From Terriglobus aquaticus (GTDB taxonomy: Bacteria; Acidobacteriota; Terriglobia; Terriglobales; Acidobacteriaceae), in the NCBI RefSeq assembly GCF_025685415.1, contig NZ_JAGSYB010000001.1, positions 2,790,001-2,854,000 on the forward strand: 64,000 bases of DNA. The letters run 5' to 3'. The stretch's first letter is position 1; the number at the start of each line of letters is the position of its first letter. This document shows positions 55,177-63,077 of the stretch, piece after piece. The notes beneath the pieces are model-generated. The model ran no database searches. It was not told the DNA's origin and saw nothing but the letters and a program-made list of their open reading frames with translations. The position numbers were made by a program, and so were the translations under genes.

Positions 55177-56910
55177 CTAGAAGTTGTTGCGGGGGACTTC
55201 GGAGCCGGTGCGTCCGACGAGGAAGTCGAAGTCGGCGCCCTCGTCGGCTTGCATGACGTGTTCGATGTAGAGCCTGGTGTAGCCGCGGTCGGGCGTGTTG
55301 TGCAACGGTTGCCATTGCGCGCGGCGCTGAGCGAGATCTTTGTCGGAGACGTGGAGCTGGAGGGTGCGGGCTTCGAGGTCGAGCGTGATGAGATCGCCGT
55401 TCTGCACGAGGGCGAGATTGCCGCCGACCGCGGCCTCCGGTGCGCAGTGGAGCACGACGGTGCCGTAGGCTGTGCCGGACATGCGGGCGTCGGAAATGCG
55501 AACCATGTCGGTAATGCCGCGCTTGAGGAGCTTGGGCGGCAGCGGAAGGTTGCCGACCTCGGCCATGCCGGGGTAGCCCTTGGGGCCGCAGTTCTGCAGC
55601 ACCATGACGGAGTGTTCGTCGATGTCGAGGTTGTCGTCGTTGATGCGGGCGCGCAGGTCCTCGATGGTGCTGAAGACGACGGCGGGGCCGGTGTGCTTGG
55701 TGAGCGCGTCGGACGCGGCGGAGGGTTTGAGCACGGCGCCCGAGGGAGCGAGATTGCCCTTGAGGACGGCGATGCCACCGACAGCCTTAAAGGGCTCGGT
55801 GAAGGCGTGGATGACTTCGCGCCGCCAGCAGGGCGCGTTCTCGTTGTTCTGCCAGAGCGTTTTGCCGTTGACGGTAAGAGCGTCGCGATGGAGCAGGTTG
55901 TTTTCGCCGAGTTCGCGCAGGATGGCGGGCAGACCGCCGGCTTCGAAAAAGTCCTCCATGAGGAAGTTGCCCTGCGGCATGATGTTGAGCAGGCACGGGA
56001 CGTTGCGGCCGAGGGCGTCCCAATCGTCGAGACTCATCGGCAGGTCCATGCGGCGTGCGAGCGCGATGTGGTGGATGACGGCGTTGGTCGAACCGCCGAT
56101 GGCAGCGTTGACGCGGATGGCGTTCTCGAGCGACTCACGCGTGATGATCTTCGACATGGTGATGTCTTGCCTGACTAGATCGACGATGCGGCGGCCGGAC
56201 TCGCGCGCGAGCAGATTGCGGCGAGCATCGACTGCGGGGATCGCGGCGTTGCCGGGCAGCGAAATGCCGAGCGTTTCGACCATGCAGGCCATGGTGGAGG
56301 CGGTGCCCATGGTCATGCAGGTGCCGTGCGAGCGGTGCATGCAGGCTTCGGCTTCGTGGTATTCGTCGAGCGTGATCTCGCCGGCGCGGAGTTGCTCGCT
56401 CATGGAGATGGTGTTGGTGCCGGAGCCGATGTAGGTGCCGCGATAGACGCCGCGCAACATGGGGCCGGCGGAGATGCCGATGGTGGGCACGTCGACCGAG
56501 GCGGCGCCCATGAGCAGCGATGGCGTGGTCTTGTCGCAACCCATGAGCAGCACGACGCCGTCCAGCGGGTTGGAGCGGATGGACTCCTCGACCTCCATGG
56601 CGGCGAGGTTGCGATAGAGCATAGCGGTTGGGCGCGTTAGGGTTTCACCGGGCGACATGGCCGGGAACTCCAGCGGGAAGCCGCCTGCCTCAAGCACGCC
56701 CCAGCGCACGTGGTCGGCGATGGTTTTGAAATGGGTGTTGCAGGGTGTGAGCTCGGACCAGGTGTTGCAGATGCCGATGACGGGACGGCCTTCGAAGACG
56801 TCCTGCGGAAAGCCGCGGTTCTTGAGCCACGAGCGGTAGTAGAAGCCGTTCTTGTCCTGGCGGCCGAACCATTGCTGGGAGCGAAGGGTGCCGGCGGTTT
56901 CGTTGCTCAT
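55177..56910 (-). CDS. IlvD/Edd family sugar-acid dehydratase (arabinonate/xylonate type)
   Basis: The predicted protein has 577 residues, the length of pentonate/hexonate dehydratases such as L-arabinonate dehydratase. Fe-S ligands are in SELTPCN, MGCDKTTPS and HGTCMTMGTAS; NAAIGGSTNAVIHH and the C-terminal SDARMSGTAYG with GADFDFLVGRTG fit the sugar-acid branch rather than branched-chain IlvD. The enzyme would turn an aldonate into its 2-keto-3-deoxy acid. It closes the minus-strand locus, 99 bases after the FAH-family gene, and its exact substrate is set by that locus, not by the sequence alone. Confidence 0.93.
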   Translation of the reverse strand: MSNETAGTLRSQQWFGRQDKNGFYYRSWLKNRGFPQDVFEGRPVIGICNTWSELTPCNTHFKTIADHVRWGVLEAGGFPLEFPAMSPGETLTRPTAMLYRNLAAMEVEESIRSNPLDGVVLLMGCDKTTPSLLMGAASVDVPTIGISAGPMLRGVYRGTYIGSGTNTISMSEQLRAGEITLDEYHEAEACMHRSHGTCMTMGTASTMACMVETLGISLPGNAAIPAVDARRNLLARESGRRIVDLVRQDITMSKIITRESLENAIRVNAAIGGSTNAVIHHIALARRMDLPMSLDDWDALGRNVPCLLNIMPQGNFLMEDFFEAGGLPAILRELGENNLLHRDALTVNGKTLWQNNENAPCWRREVIHAFTEPFKAVGGIAVLKGNLAPSGAVLKPSAASDALTKHTGPAVVFSTIEDLRARINDDNLDIDEHSVMVLQNCGPKGYPGMAEVGNLPLPPKLLKRGITDMVRISDARMSGTAYGTVVLHCAPEAAVGGNLALVQNGDLITLDLEARTLQLHVSDKDLAQRRAQWQPLHNTPDRGYTRLYIEHVMQADEGADFDFLVGRTGSEVPRNNF

Positions 56911-57009
56911 GGTGTGTCTCCGGATGCGAACGGTGTGACGGCAGCGGCAGGGCGTCAGCCGCCAGGTCAGCGTGGTGCTTCTCTCGCGGCGGCTGACGCT
57001 GCGGTTGCG

Positions 57010-57864
57010 CTAGAGTGGGCGGGCGTCGATGACGTGTTGGCGTTGTTCACCGAGGCCCTGAACGCGCAGCGTCATGGTGTCGCCGGCTTTCAGGTAGACG
57101 GGCTGCGGCTTCTGGCCCATGCCGACGCCCGGCGGTGTGCCGGTGCTGATGATGTCGCCGGGTTGCAGCGTCATGAATTGCGATAAGTAGCTGACCAGGT
57201 ACCGAACCGTGTAGACCATGGTGGCGGTAGTGCCGTTCTGCATGGTGTGCCCGTTTACTTCGAGCGACAGGGCAAGCTGTTGCGGGTCGGGCACTTCGTC
57301 GGCGGTGACGAGCCATGGGCCGACAGGACCAAACGTGTCGTGGGACTTGCCCTTGACCCACTGGCCTTGACGCTCGAGCTGGAAGTGGCGTTCCGAGATA
57401 TCGTTGACGACGCAGTAGCCGGCGACGTGCTCGAGGGCGTTTTCTTCCGAGACGTATTTTGCGGGCTTGCCGATGACGACTCCGAGTTCAACTTCCCAGT
57501 CAGTCTTCTGTGCGTTGCGCGGGATCTCGACGTCGTCGTTGGGGCCGACGATGGTGGACGTCGCCTTCATGAAGATGATGGGTTCAGGTGGAACCTGCAT
57601 GCCAGTCTCTGCAGCGTGATCGGAGTAGTTGAGGCCGATGCAGATGAACTTGCCGGTGCCGGCCACACAGGGGCCGAGCCGCGGTGTGCCCGCAACTATC
57701 GGGAGCGAGTCGACATTGAGCGAGGCGAGGCGCTGGAGTGAGCCGGGCAACAGAACTTCGCCGGCGATATCGCCCACTTCGGTGGAGAGATCGCGGAGTT
57801 GGCCGTTCGAGTCGAGGATGCCGGGAAGTTCTGCGCCGGGGGCGCCGTAACGTACGAGTTTCAT
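57010..57864 (-). CDS. Fumarylacetoacetate hydrolase family protein, probable 2-keto-3-deoxy-sugar-acid enzyme
   Basis: The predicted protein has 284 residues from the ATG at 57864. Metal-binding and catalytic motifs of the FAH fold are KFICIGLNYSDHAAE, PIIFMKATS, DWEVELGVVIG (Glu-x-Glu region) and NDISERHFQLERQGQWVKGKSHDTFGPVGPW, ending with GDIISTGTPPGVG. The family covers acylpyruvases and 2-keto-3-deoxy-pentonate or 2,4-diketo-3-deoxy-fuconate enzymes. Beside an IlvD-type dehydratase, the likely role is conversion or cleavage of the 2-keto-3-deoxy acid, forming the lower part of a non-phosphorylative sugar pathway. Confidence 0.92.
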   Translation of the reverse strand: MKLVRYGAPGAELPGILDSNGQLRDLSTEVGDIAGEVLLPGSLQRLASLNVDSLPIVAGTPRLGPCVAGTGKFICIGLNYSDHAAETGMQVPPEPIIFMKATSTIVGPNDDVEIPRNAQKTDWEVELGVVIGKPAKYVSEENALEHVAGYCVVNDISERHFQLERQGQWVKGKSHDTFGPVGPWLVTADEVPDPQQLALSLEVNGHTMQNGTTATMVYTVRYLVSYLSQFMTLQPGDIISTGTPPGVGMGQKPQPVYLKAGDTMTLRVQGLGEQRQHVIDARPL

Positions 57865-57930
57865 TCGGTTCCTTTGCTTGGTGTTGCGTTCGCAGGACGG
57901 CTTACGTCGAGCTGTTTTGATGGGCCGTAG

Positions 57931-57962
57931 AAGCAGACCCTTCGCTCCGCTCAGGATGACAC
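57931..57962. repeat. Short dispersed repeat of the 'CTCCGCTCAGGATGACA' type
   Basis: The sequence around CTTCGCTCCGCTCAGG followed by ATGACA lies in the 124-bp gap between the FAH-family gene and the NodB-fold gene. Elements with this wording are scattered in many acidobacterial genomes and are often mistranslated as short spurious proteins. One complete copy is seen here; it marks the only sizeable gap inside the locus. Confidence 0.6.
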
Positions 57963-57988
57963 TGTTTGGCTCTGCAAGCATGTGTGGT

Positions 57989-58735
57989 TCATCGCGCCTG
58001 CAGATCGGCGGTGGGTGTGGCGTGCCCGGGAACGGAGCGGATTCGCTGGATTTTGTAGTTGGAGGTGATGAACTGGTAGCCGGCGCGATCGATAGCGCGG
58101 TCAGAGGGTCCGTGCTGGCCGTACGGCTGGCCGGAAAGTGAGGCGAAGGCGCGCACGGGATGGCCGAGATGCTTTTGGAAATCGAGCTGCGGACCGACCG
58201 TCTCGTTTTCGAGGTAGTTCAGATCGTCGAGTTGGAGCCTGGCGTGGTTGCGGGTGTGGCATGCGATCACGTGGCGACCATCCATGGCCTTGATCTCGTC
58301 CCAAGAGAGCGCGTAGCGACCGTCGGGGTACTCGTCATGGATGATCTTGAGCGTGCGGGAGGAGACGAACTGCTGCTGGGTCGCCGCAGGTTCGTTGACG
58401 AACAGGGTGGGCACGTAAAACCAGCCAACGAAGCCGTACCTTTCAAGCAGCGGCCGCATGTTGTCGTAGCCGTTGCGATAGCCATTGAAGATGGCGATGA
58501 GGAGACCCGGCTTGGGTTTGTGCCATTCGCCGGTGGTGAGATAGCGATCGAGTTCCGCTTCGTTGACGGAGCTGAAGGCGGAGCTCCAAAGCTTGAGCTG
58601 CGCCTCCACTTCAACGATGCGGCGCTTGGGAACATTATGGAAGTTGGCAGTGCGGATGAGCGGTGCGGAGCGCAGCAGCGCGCCAGTCTCGCGAGCGGTT
58701 CCGCGGAAGTCTTCAGGAGGCACTGGCGACACCAT
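57989..58735 (-). CDS. NodB-fold (polysaccharide deacetylase-like) protein, degenerate motif 1, copy 2
   Basis: The predicted protein has 248 residues from the ATG at 58735, which overlaps the end of the previous gene by 23 bases. It keeps the second zinc motif HTRNH (160-164) and the general layout of NodB proteins (RTANFHNVP, KPGLLIAIF, GYRNGYDNM, WDEIKAMDGRHVIACH). The usual TFDDGY of motif 1 reads AIFNGY at 82-86, so both the catalytic base Asp and the metal Asp are missing. It is probably inactive as a deacetylase or uses another chemistry. No signal peptide is seen. It is a paralogue of the 58713-59429 protein. Confidence 0.75.
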   Translation of the reverse strand: MVSPVPPEDFRGTARETGALLRSAPLIRTANFHNVPKRRIVEVEAQLKLWSSAFSSVNEAELDRYLTTGEWHKPKPGLLIAIFNGYRNGYDNMRPLLERYGFVGWFYVPTLFVNEPAATQQQFVSSRTLKIIHDEYPDGRYALSWDEIKAMDGRHVIACHTRNHARLQLDDLNYLENETVGPQLDFQKHLGHPVRAFASLSGQPYGQHGPSDRAIDRAGYQFITSNYKIQRIRSVPGHATPTADLQAR

Positions 58736-59429
58736 TGCCGACGCGTTGAATGCGGTAGTTGGAGAAGACGAACTCGTACCCGGCCTGCTGCACCAGCTTT
58801 GCCGTGTCGACCTCGGGATGCTCATTCTGCGCAGGTCCGCGGAGCGACGAGAACGCGAGCACAGGACGGCCGAGGTTTTTGCGGAAGTCTTCCTGCGAGC
58901 CGAAGATTTCCGCGCGGCGGGCTTCTTCGCTCATGGCGGAAAGCTCTGCGTGGTTGCGGGCGTGGCTGGCAATCACGTGCTTCTTGCTGAGCTCGCGGAT
59001 CTCCTGCCAGGTGAGGGCGTAGCGGCCCTCAGGGTACTCGCGCGTTTGCATGCCGATGTGGTGTCCCTTGGCGTAGGTCACCTGATCGGGGACGGGGCCC
59101 TTGATGAACTCGGTGATGATGAAGAACCAGCCGACGAAGCCGTACTTTTCCAGCAGTGGCGCGATGACGTCGTAGCCGTTGCGATAGCCCTCATACAGCA
59201 CGGGGATCATGCCCGGCTTGGATTTCTTCCACTGGCCCGTCTGAATGTAGGACCGGAGCTCTGCTTCGTTCACGGAGGTGAACGCCTGGCTGTACTGCTG
59301 CAGCTCGCGCTCCATCTGTTCCGCACGGATGCGAGGCGTGTTGTGGTAGTTGACGACGCGGATCAACGGGCGATCGCGAAAGAGCGATTCCTGTTCGGTG
59401 GCGCGCGCGGTGAAGGCAGGTGTGCTCAC
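58713..59429 (-). CDS. NodB-fold (polysaccharide deacetylase-like) protein, degenerate motif 1, copy 1
   Basis: The predicted protein has 238 residues from a GTG that overlaps the previous stop (GTGA). It shares IRVVNYHNTP, SKPGMIPVLYEGYRNGYD, YGFVGWF, YPEGRYALTWQEIRELSKKHVIASHARNH and YEFVFSNYRIQR with the downstream paralogue. The zinc motif HARNH (156-160) is intact, but motif 1 reads LYEGY in place of FDDGY, with Tyr for the base Asp and Glu for the metal Asp. No secretion signal is visible, so it should be cytoplasmic, unlike classical deacetylases. Its place between an ABC importer and sugar-acid enzymes suggests a role on an imported sugar derivative. Confidence 0.75.
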   Translation of the reverse strand: MSTPAFTARATEQESLFRDRPLIRVVNYHNTPRIRAEQMERELQQYSQAFTSVNEAELRSYIQTGQWKKSKPGMIPVLYEGYRNGYDVIAPLLEKYGFVGWFFIITEFIKGPVPDQVTYAKGHHIGMQTREYPEGRYALTWQEIRELSKKHVIASHARNHAELSAMSEEARRAEIFGSQEDFRKNLGRPVLAFSSLRGPAQNEHPEVDTAKLVQQAGYEFVFSNYRIQRVGNGVASAS

Positions 59430-59860
59430 AGGTTGTCGTCCTTTCCGCCATGTTCAAAGTCGCGGTAGGAGAGCAGTTCGATGAGCTTGGCGACGTCGTC
59501 GGCAGGCGCATCAGGATGCAGACGGCCCCATGCCTCGATGTACTGCTGGAAGGCTGGCGCGACCCGGTCGTTCGTGGGCTTGGAGTAGAGCGGCGCGACG
59601 GGATGCGAAGCGGTGAGGTCCTCGCAGGCAAGGATCATGGGGATGCCTTCTTCGGAGTAGACGCGGCTGCTCAGTCTGGTCATGGCGTCCTGCAACTGCG
59701 TGTCATACGTGCTGCTGGCGGTTTGCTGGGCAACCGGGGTAAGGCTGGCGACCACGCCTGCCAAGGGCGTGCGCGTAAGGCTGGAACTCCACGCCACGCC
59801 TGCAACGGCGGATTTGCCGAACAGGGTGAGCATTGCACGTCGATTCATGGTGCGGTTCAT
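59426..59860 (-). CDS. Small Tat-signal protein of unknown function
   Basis: The predicted protein has 144 residues from the ATG at 59860 (a second ATG at 59848 is equally good). The signal has NRRAMLTLFGKSAVAGVAW, a twin-arginine pattern. The mature part is helical (YDTQLQDAMTRLSSRVYSEEGIPMIL, FQQYIEAWGRLHPDAPADDVAKLIELLSYRDFEHGG). I recognise no family. It starts 22 bases after the permease stop and its stop overlaps the next start, so it is translated as part of the transporter operon. It could be a periplasmic accessory to uptake. Confidence 0.7.
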   Translation of the reverse strand: MNRTMNRRAMLTLFGKSAVAGVAWSSSLTRTPLAGVVASLTPVAQQTASSTYDTQLQDAMTRLSSRVYSEEGIPMILACEDLTASHPVAPLYSKPTNDRVAPAFQQYIEAWGRLHPDAPADDVAKLIELLSYRDFEHGGKDDNL

Positions 59861-59882
59861 TGTGCTTCCTTTCTTGAGTGGA

Positions 59883-60848
59883 CTAGCCTTTGACCGCGCC
59901 CGCAGTGACGCCACGCACGTAGTAGCGCTGCAGGAAGAGAAACAGAATGAGCACAGGGATAACGGAGACAACAAGCGAAGCCTGTTGCAGGGAAAAGGTT
60001 CGCTCGTCGGTGAATGCCTGGCGCATGAGGAAGATGCCCACGGGAACCGTTTGCAGCTTTGGCGCGATGCGCGTGGCGGTCATGGACCAGATGACCTCGT
60101 TCCACTGATAGATGAAGACGAAGATGCTGAGCGTGGCGAGAGCCGTTCGAGCCAGCGGGAGCACGACGGTGAAGAAGATGCGGAGTTCGCTGGCGCCGTC
60201 GACGCGTGCGGCATCGAGCAGATCGTCGGGGATGGAGACCATGAACTGCCGCATCATGAAGATGCCATACCAGGACACGGCGAAGGGCAGGATGAGACCG
60301 GCGTAACTGCTGAGAAAGCCCGCGCCGCCCTGACCGAGCCAGCTATTGCCACCTGCAAATGGCCAGAAGCGCAGGATGAAAAACATTGGGATGAGGAAGA
60401 GAAAAAACGGAAACATCTGTGCGCCCAGGATGCAGCGCAGGATGAGGTCGCGGCCGCGGAAGCGGAACTTGGCAAGCGCATAGCCGGCTGCCGAACTGGT
60501 GAGAAGCTGGATGATCGTGATCGACGTAGTGACCATGACGCTGTTGGTGAGCCACTGCGCCATGGGCAGATCGTGGAAGACACGGATGAAGTTCTGCCAC
60601 TGCGGATGCGCTGGCAGATAGATGGGCGGACGTGCCAGGCGCTCAGGAACGGTGCGCAGCGATCCGAGCAGCATGTCAACAAACGGCACCACCATGACGA
60701 CTGCGCCGAGAGAGAGAAACACATACTTGAGCAAACCGCCGGTGATGCGAGGCGGGCGACGGCCGCGCAGTGCGACAGGCGCGGATGCGTGCGGGCTGAC
60801 CCCGACGTCTTCTCCCGGAAAGATTGCAACTTCGGCGGAGGGTCTCAT
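59883..60848 (-). CDS. Carbohydrate ABC transporter permease, MalG type
   Basis: The predicted protein has 321 residues with six membrane helices. The N-terminal ~30 residues are extra. The EAA loop reads DDLLDAARVDGASELRIFFTVVLPLARTAL, the contact site for the ATPase. It belongs to the CUT1 subfamily of oligosaccharide importers. The gene overlaps the upstream permease by four bases. Together with the binding protein it forms an import complex; the ATPase is not encoded here. Confidence 0.95.
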   Translation of the reverse strand: MRPSAEVAIFPGEDVGVSPHASAPVALRGRRPPRITGGLLKYVFLSLGAVVMVVPFVDMLLGSLRTVPERLARPPIYLPAHPQWQNFIRVFHDLPMAQWLTNSVMVTTSITIIQLLTSSAAGYALAKFRFRGRDLILRCILGAQMFPFFLFLIPMFFILRFWPFAGGNSWLGQGGAGFLSSYAGLILPFAVSWYGIFMMRQFMVSIPDDLLDAARVDGASELRIFFTVVLPLARTALATLSIFVFIYQWNEVIWSMTATRIAPKLQTVPVGIFLMRQAFTDERTFSLQQASLVVSVIPVLILFLFLQRYYVRGVTAGAVKG

Positions 60849-61714
60849 GCGTAACCTTCGAGCCCTCCCTTGCGCAGCAACCGGAGCTGGACCATGGTGA
60901 TGGCGAAGATGAGCAGAAACAAGATGAAGGCGGCTGCGGAGGCGCGGCCCAGGCGCAGGTCGGTGAAGGCCATCTGGTACATGTAGAGCGCCGTGACGGT
61001 TGTGCTTTGCGCGGGACCGCCCTCCGTCATGACCAGCATGAGCGGGAAGGAGCTGAGCCCGATGATGAGGTCCGTGGTCATGACGAAGAGCAGTGTGGGC
61101 CTGAGCAGGGGCAGAGCGATGCGCGTGAAGATCTGGACCGCGTTTGCGCCATCGATACGGGCGGCTTCAAAGGTGCTTTCGTCCAGGCTTTCAAGACCTG
61201 CAGAGAGCAGAAGCATGTTGCTGCCCAGGGTCATCCAGACGAAGACCAGGATGACGGACAGCAGCGCCAGGTGCGGATTGCTGAGCCATCCCGGGCCCGG
61301 CAGGTGGAGCAGATCGAGCAGGTGATTGACGAGCCCGGTGGGCCCGTCCAGCAGGAACTTCCATTCAAACGCAACGGCGACAACATTGGTCGCCATGGGC
61401 AGCCAGAAGATGCAACGCCAGAAGGCTTTGAACCGGCTGCGCGAGATGGTGTACGCGACCAGGAGCGAGAGCGGGATGGCCAACGCGAGCGAGCCTACCG
61501 CAAAGACCAGCGTGTTGCGCACGGTGGTCAGAAAGAACGGATCGCGCGTGAGGAGGTACGAGAAGTTATGCAGGCCAACGAAGTGGTGCGGTGCGAACGC
61601 CTGGAAGTTGGTGAAGGCAAGCGTGAGCGCAAGGCCCAGCGGCAGAAGGAAGAAGATGGCCGCGTAGAGGAGCGCGGGACTGAGGAACAGGTAGGGTGTG
61701 AGGCGGTTGCGCAT
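60845..61714 (-). CDS. Carbohydrate ABC transporter permease, MalF type
   Basis: The predicted protein has 289 residues from the ATG at 61714, seven bases after the binding-protein stop. Six membrane helices begin with NRLTPYLFLSPALLYAAIFFLLPLGLAL. The EAA loop reads LDESTFEAARIDGANAVQIFTRIALPLLRPTLLF. It is the MalF/UgpA-like partner of the downstream permease in a CUT1 importer. Confidence 0.95.
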   Translation of the reverse strand: MRNRLTPYLFLSPALLYAAIFFLLPLGLALTLAFTNFQAFAPHHFVGLHNFSYLLTRDPFFLTTVRNTLVFAVGSLALAIPLSLLVAYTISRSRFKAFWRCIFWLPMATNVVAVAFEWKFLLDGPTGLVNHLLDLLHLPGPGWLSNPHLALLSVILVFVWMTLGSNMLLLSAGLESLDESTFEAARIDGANAVQIFTRIALPLLRPTLLFVMTTDLIIGLSSFPLMLVMTEGGPAQSTTVTALYMYQMAFTDLRLGRASAAAFILFLLIFAITMVQLRLLRKGGLEGYA

Positions 61715-61721
61715 AGGTCGC

Positions 61722-63011
61722 CTACTCCTGTTCCTGCAGGATGGTGCGAATGCCTGCGTCAAGCTGGTGAAGTGCCGTGTCGGTGGGGATGACGCCGAGC
61801 ATAGCGCGCTCAAGATATTTGCCAGTCAAAGCTTCGATCTCGTTCGCGTGGCGGATGCTGGGCTGCGGCAGAGCGCGGCCGGAGCTGAGCGCATCGACGA
61901 AGGGCCGCAGGAACGGCGTATTGAGCTCAGCCGTGGAAGCAGCCAGGTCTTGGCGGTTGCCGGTGAGACCACCGAGTGCCATGAGCATGTTGCCGACACA
62001 CGAGCGGCCGCCCGGCTGTTGCGCGGTGTTGAGCCACTGCAGCAGCGCCCACGCTTCGGCCGGGTGCGGCGAGTTGGCGTCGACCGACCAGAAGAAGCCG
62101 TACTGAAGGGTTCGCCAGTCTGCGCCGGCGGGTATGGGAGCGACAGCGACCGTCTGATCGAACCGTTGCTCAAACCCTTGGTGCAGCGGCCGGTTGAACC
62201 AGTTGGGCACCACCATCATGCCGATGGCTCCACTGGGGAACTGGTACGGCACCGTGCCCCACTCCGCACCATGCGAGCGGAATAAGTCCACCTCCGCCTG
62301 CAAAGCGCTGTGTGCCGCGGCGCTGGTCAGGTTCGTGGATTTGCCGTCTGCCGCGATGAGTTGCTGCCCGCCCGAGAAGAGCAACGTGAGGAATGGAGCG
62401 ACGATCTGGTTCTGCGAGGAACCGACGGTGAATCCGGAGACGACGAGCTGCCCTTGACGATTGGTGCGCGAGATCTTTGCGGCGTCGCTGATCCACTCGG
62501 CCGTATTGCTGGGCGGATGCGTGATGCCGTTCTGCGCGAAGAGCAGCTTGTTGTAGACGAGCATGTATACGTCTGTTTCGGACGGGATGCCCCAGAGCCT
62601 GCCATCGCTCGTGATGGCGGAGGTGGTGTTTGGCAAATAGCTTTGCTGGACAAAGCTTGAGATAGAGGCTGGCGGCTGCGCGAGGGCGTTGCTCTCCACG
62701 AGTTGCCTTGTCCAGGTGGTGGAGAGGTTGTAGATGTCAGGAGGCTGGCCGCCCATGCGCGAGAGGAACAGCGACTGCAGCAGGTCGCGGTAGGAGAGCT
62801 GCCGGTGAACGATGGTGATGCCGGAATGAAGGCGTTCGTAGGCCCGCAGGCAGGGCGTAAGCGGAGCGCGCTGATCGTCGGTGTAGTGCGTTGCGATGGT
62901 GAGCGTGAGGTGTTGCGCAAAGGTGGGCGCGGCGCCGATCACGGTGGCGCAGACACATGCGACGGCGCGAAGCTGCGGCGTGCTTTGGGTGCTGTGCTTC
63001 CGCGGAGCCAT
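61722..63011 (-). CDS. Extracellular solute-binding protein, family 1 (sugar)
   Basis: The predicted protein has 429 residues from the ATG at 63011. A signal peptide ends near TFAQ without a lipobox cysteine, so it should be free in the periplasm. The family 1 layout is visible: LTIATHYTDDQRAPLTPCLRAYERLHSGITI, MGGQPPDIYNLSTTW, WGIPSETDVYMLVYNKLLFAQNGI, FPSGAIGMMVVPNWF and HPAEAWALLQWL. It delivers a carbohydrate to the two permeases. A LacI-type operator lies just upstream, so this is likely the first regulated gene of the operon. Confidence 0.93.
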   Translation of the reverse strand: MAPRKHSTQSTPQLRAVACVCATVIGAAPTFAQHLTLTIATHYTDDQRAPLTPCLRAYERLHSGITIVHRQLSYRDLLQSLFLSRMGGQPPDIYNLSTTWTRQLVESNALAQPPASISSFVQQSYLPNTTSAITSDGRLWGIPSETDVYMLVYNKLLFAQNGITHPPSNTAEWISDAAKISRTNRQGQLVVSGFTVGSSQNQIVAPFLTLLFSGGQQLIAADGKSTNLTSAAAHSALQAEVDLFRSHGAEWGTVPYQFPSGAIGMMVVPNWFNRPLHQGFEQRFDQTVAVAPIPAGADWRTLQYGFFWSVDANSPHPAEAWALLQWLNTAQQPGGRSCVGNMLMALGGLTGNRQDLAASTAELNTPFLRPFVDALSSGRALPQPSIRHANEIEALTGKYLERAMLGVIPTDTALHQLDAGIRTILQEQE

Positions 63012-63065
63012 AACCCTAAACCTCACGGTGGATGGCGCGATTCTCCCATACGGTGAGAAGCGCGT

Positions 63066-63077
63066 GCAAGCGCTTTC
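63066..63077. promoter_or_regulatory. LacI/GalR-type operator upstream of the sugar ABC operon
   Basis: GCAAGCGCTTTC carries the central palindrome AAGCGCTT of LacI/GalR-family sites, 55 bases before the binding-protein start and one base after the dehydrogenase stop. The same eight bases also occur inside coding sequence near 7286 and 30019, so chance is possible, but this copy has extended symmetry and the right position. Confidence 0.55.

Noticed and set aside
57865-57981. N-terminal extension of the FAH-family protein (VILSGAKG type)
   Set aside because: This translation is the well-known product of the dispersed intergenic repeat, and the real start is the ATG at 57864.
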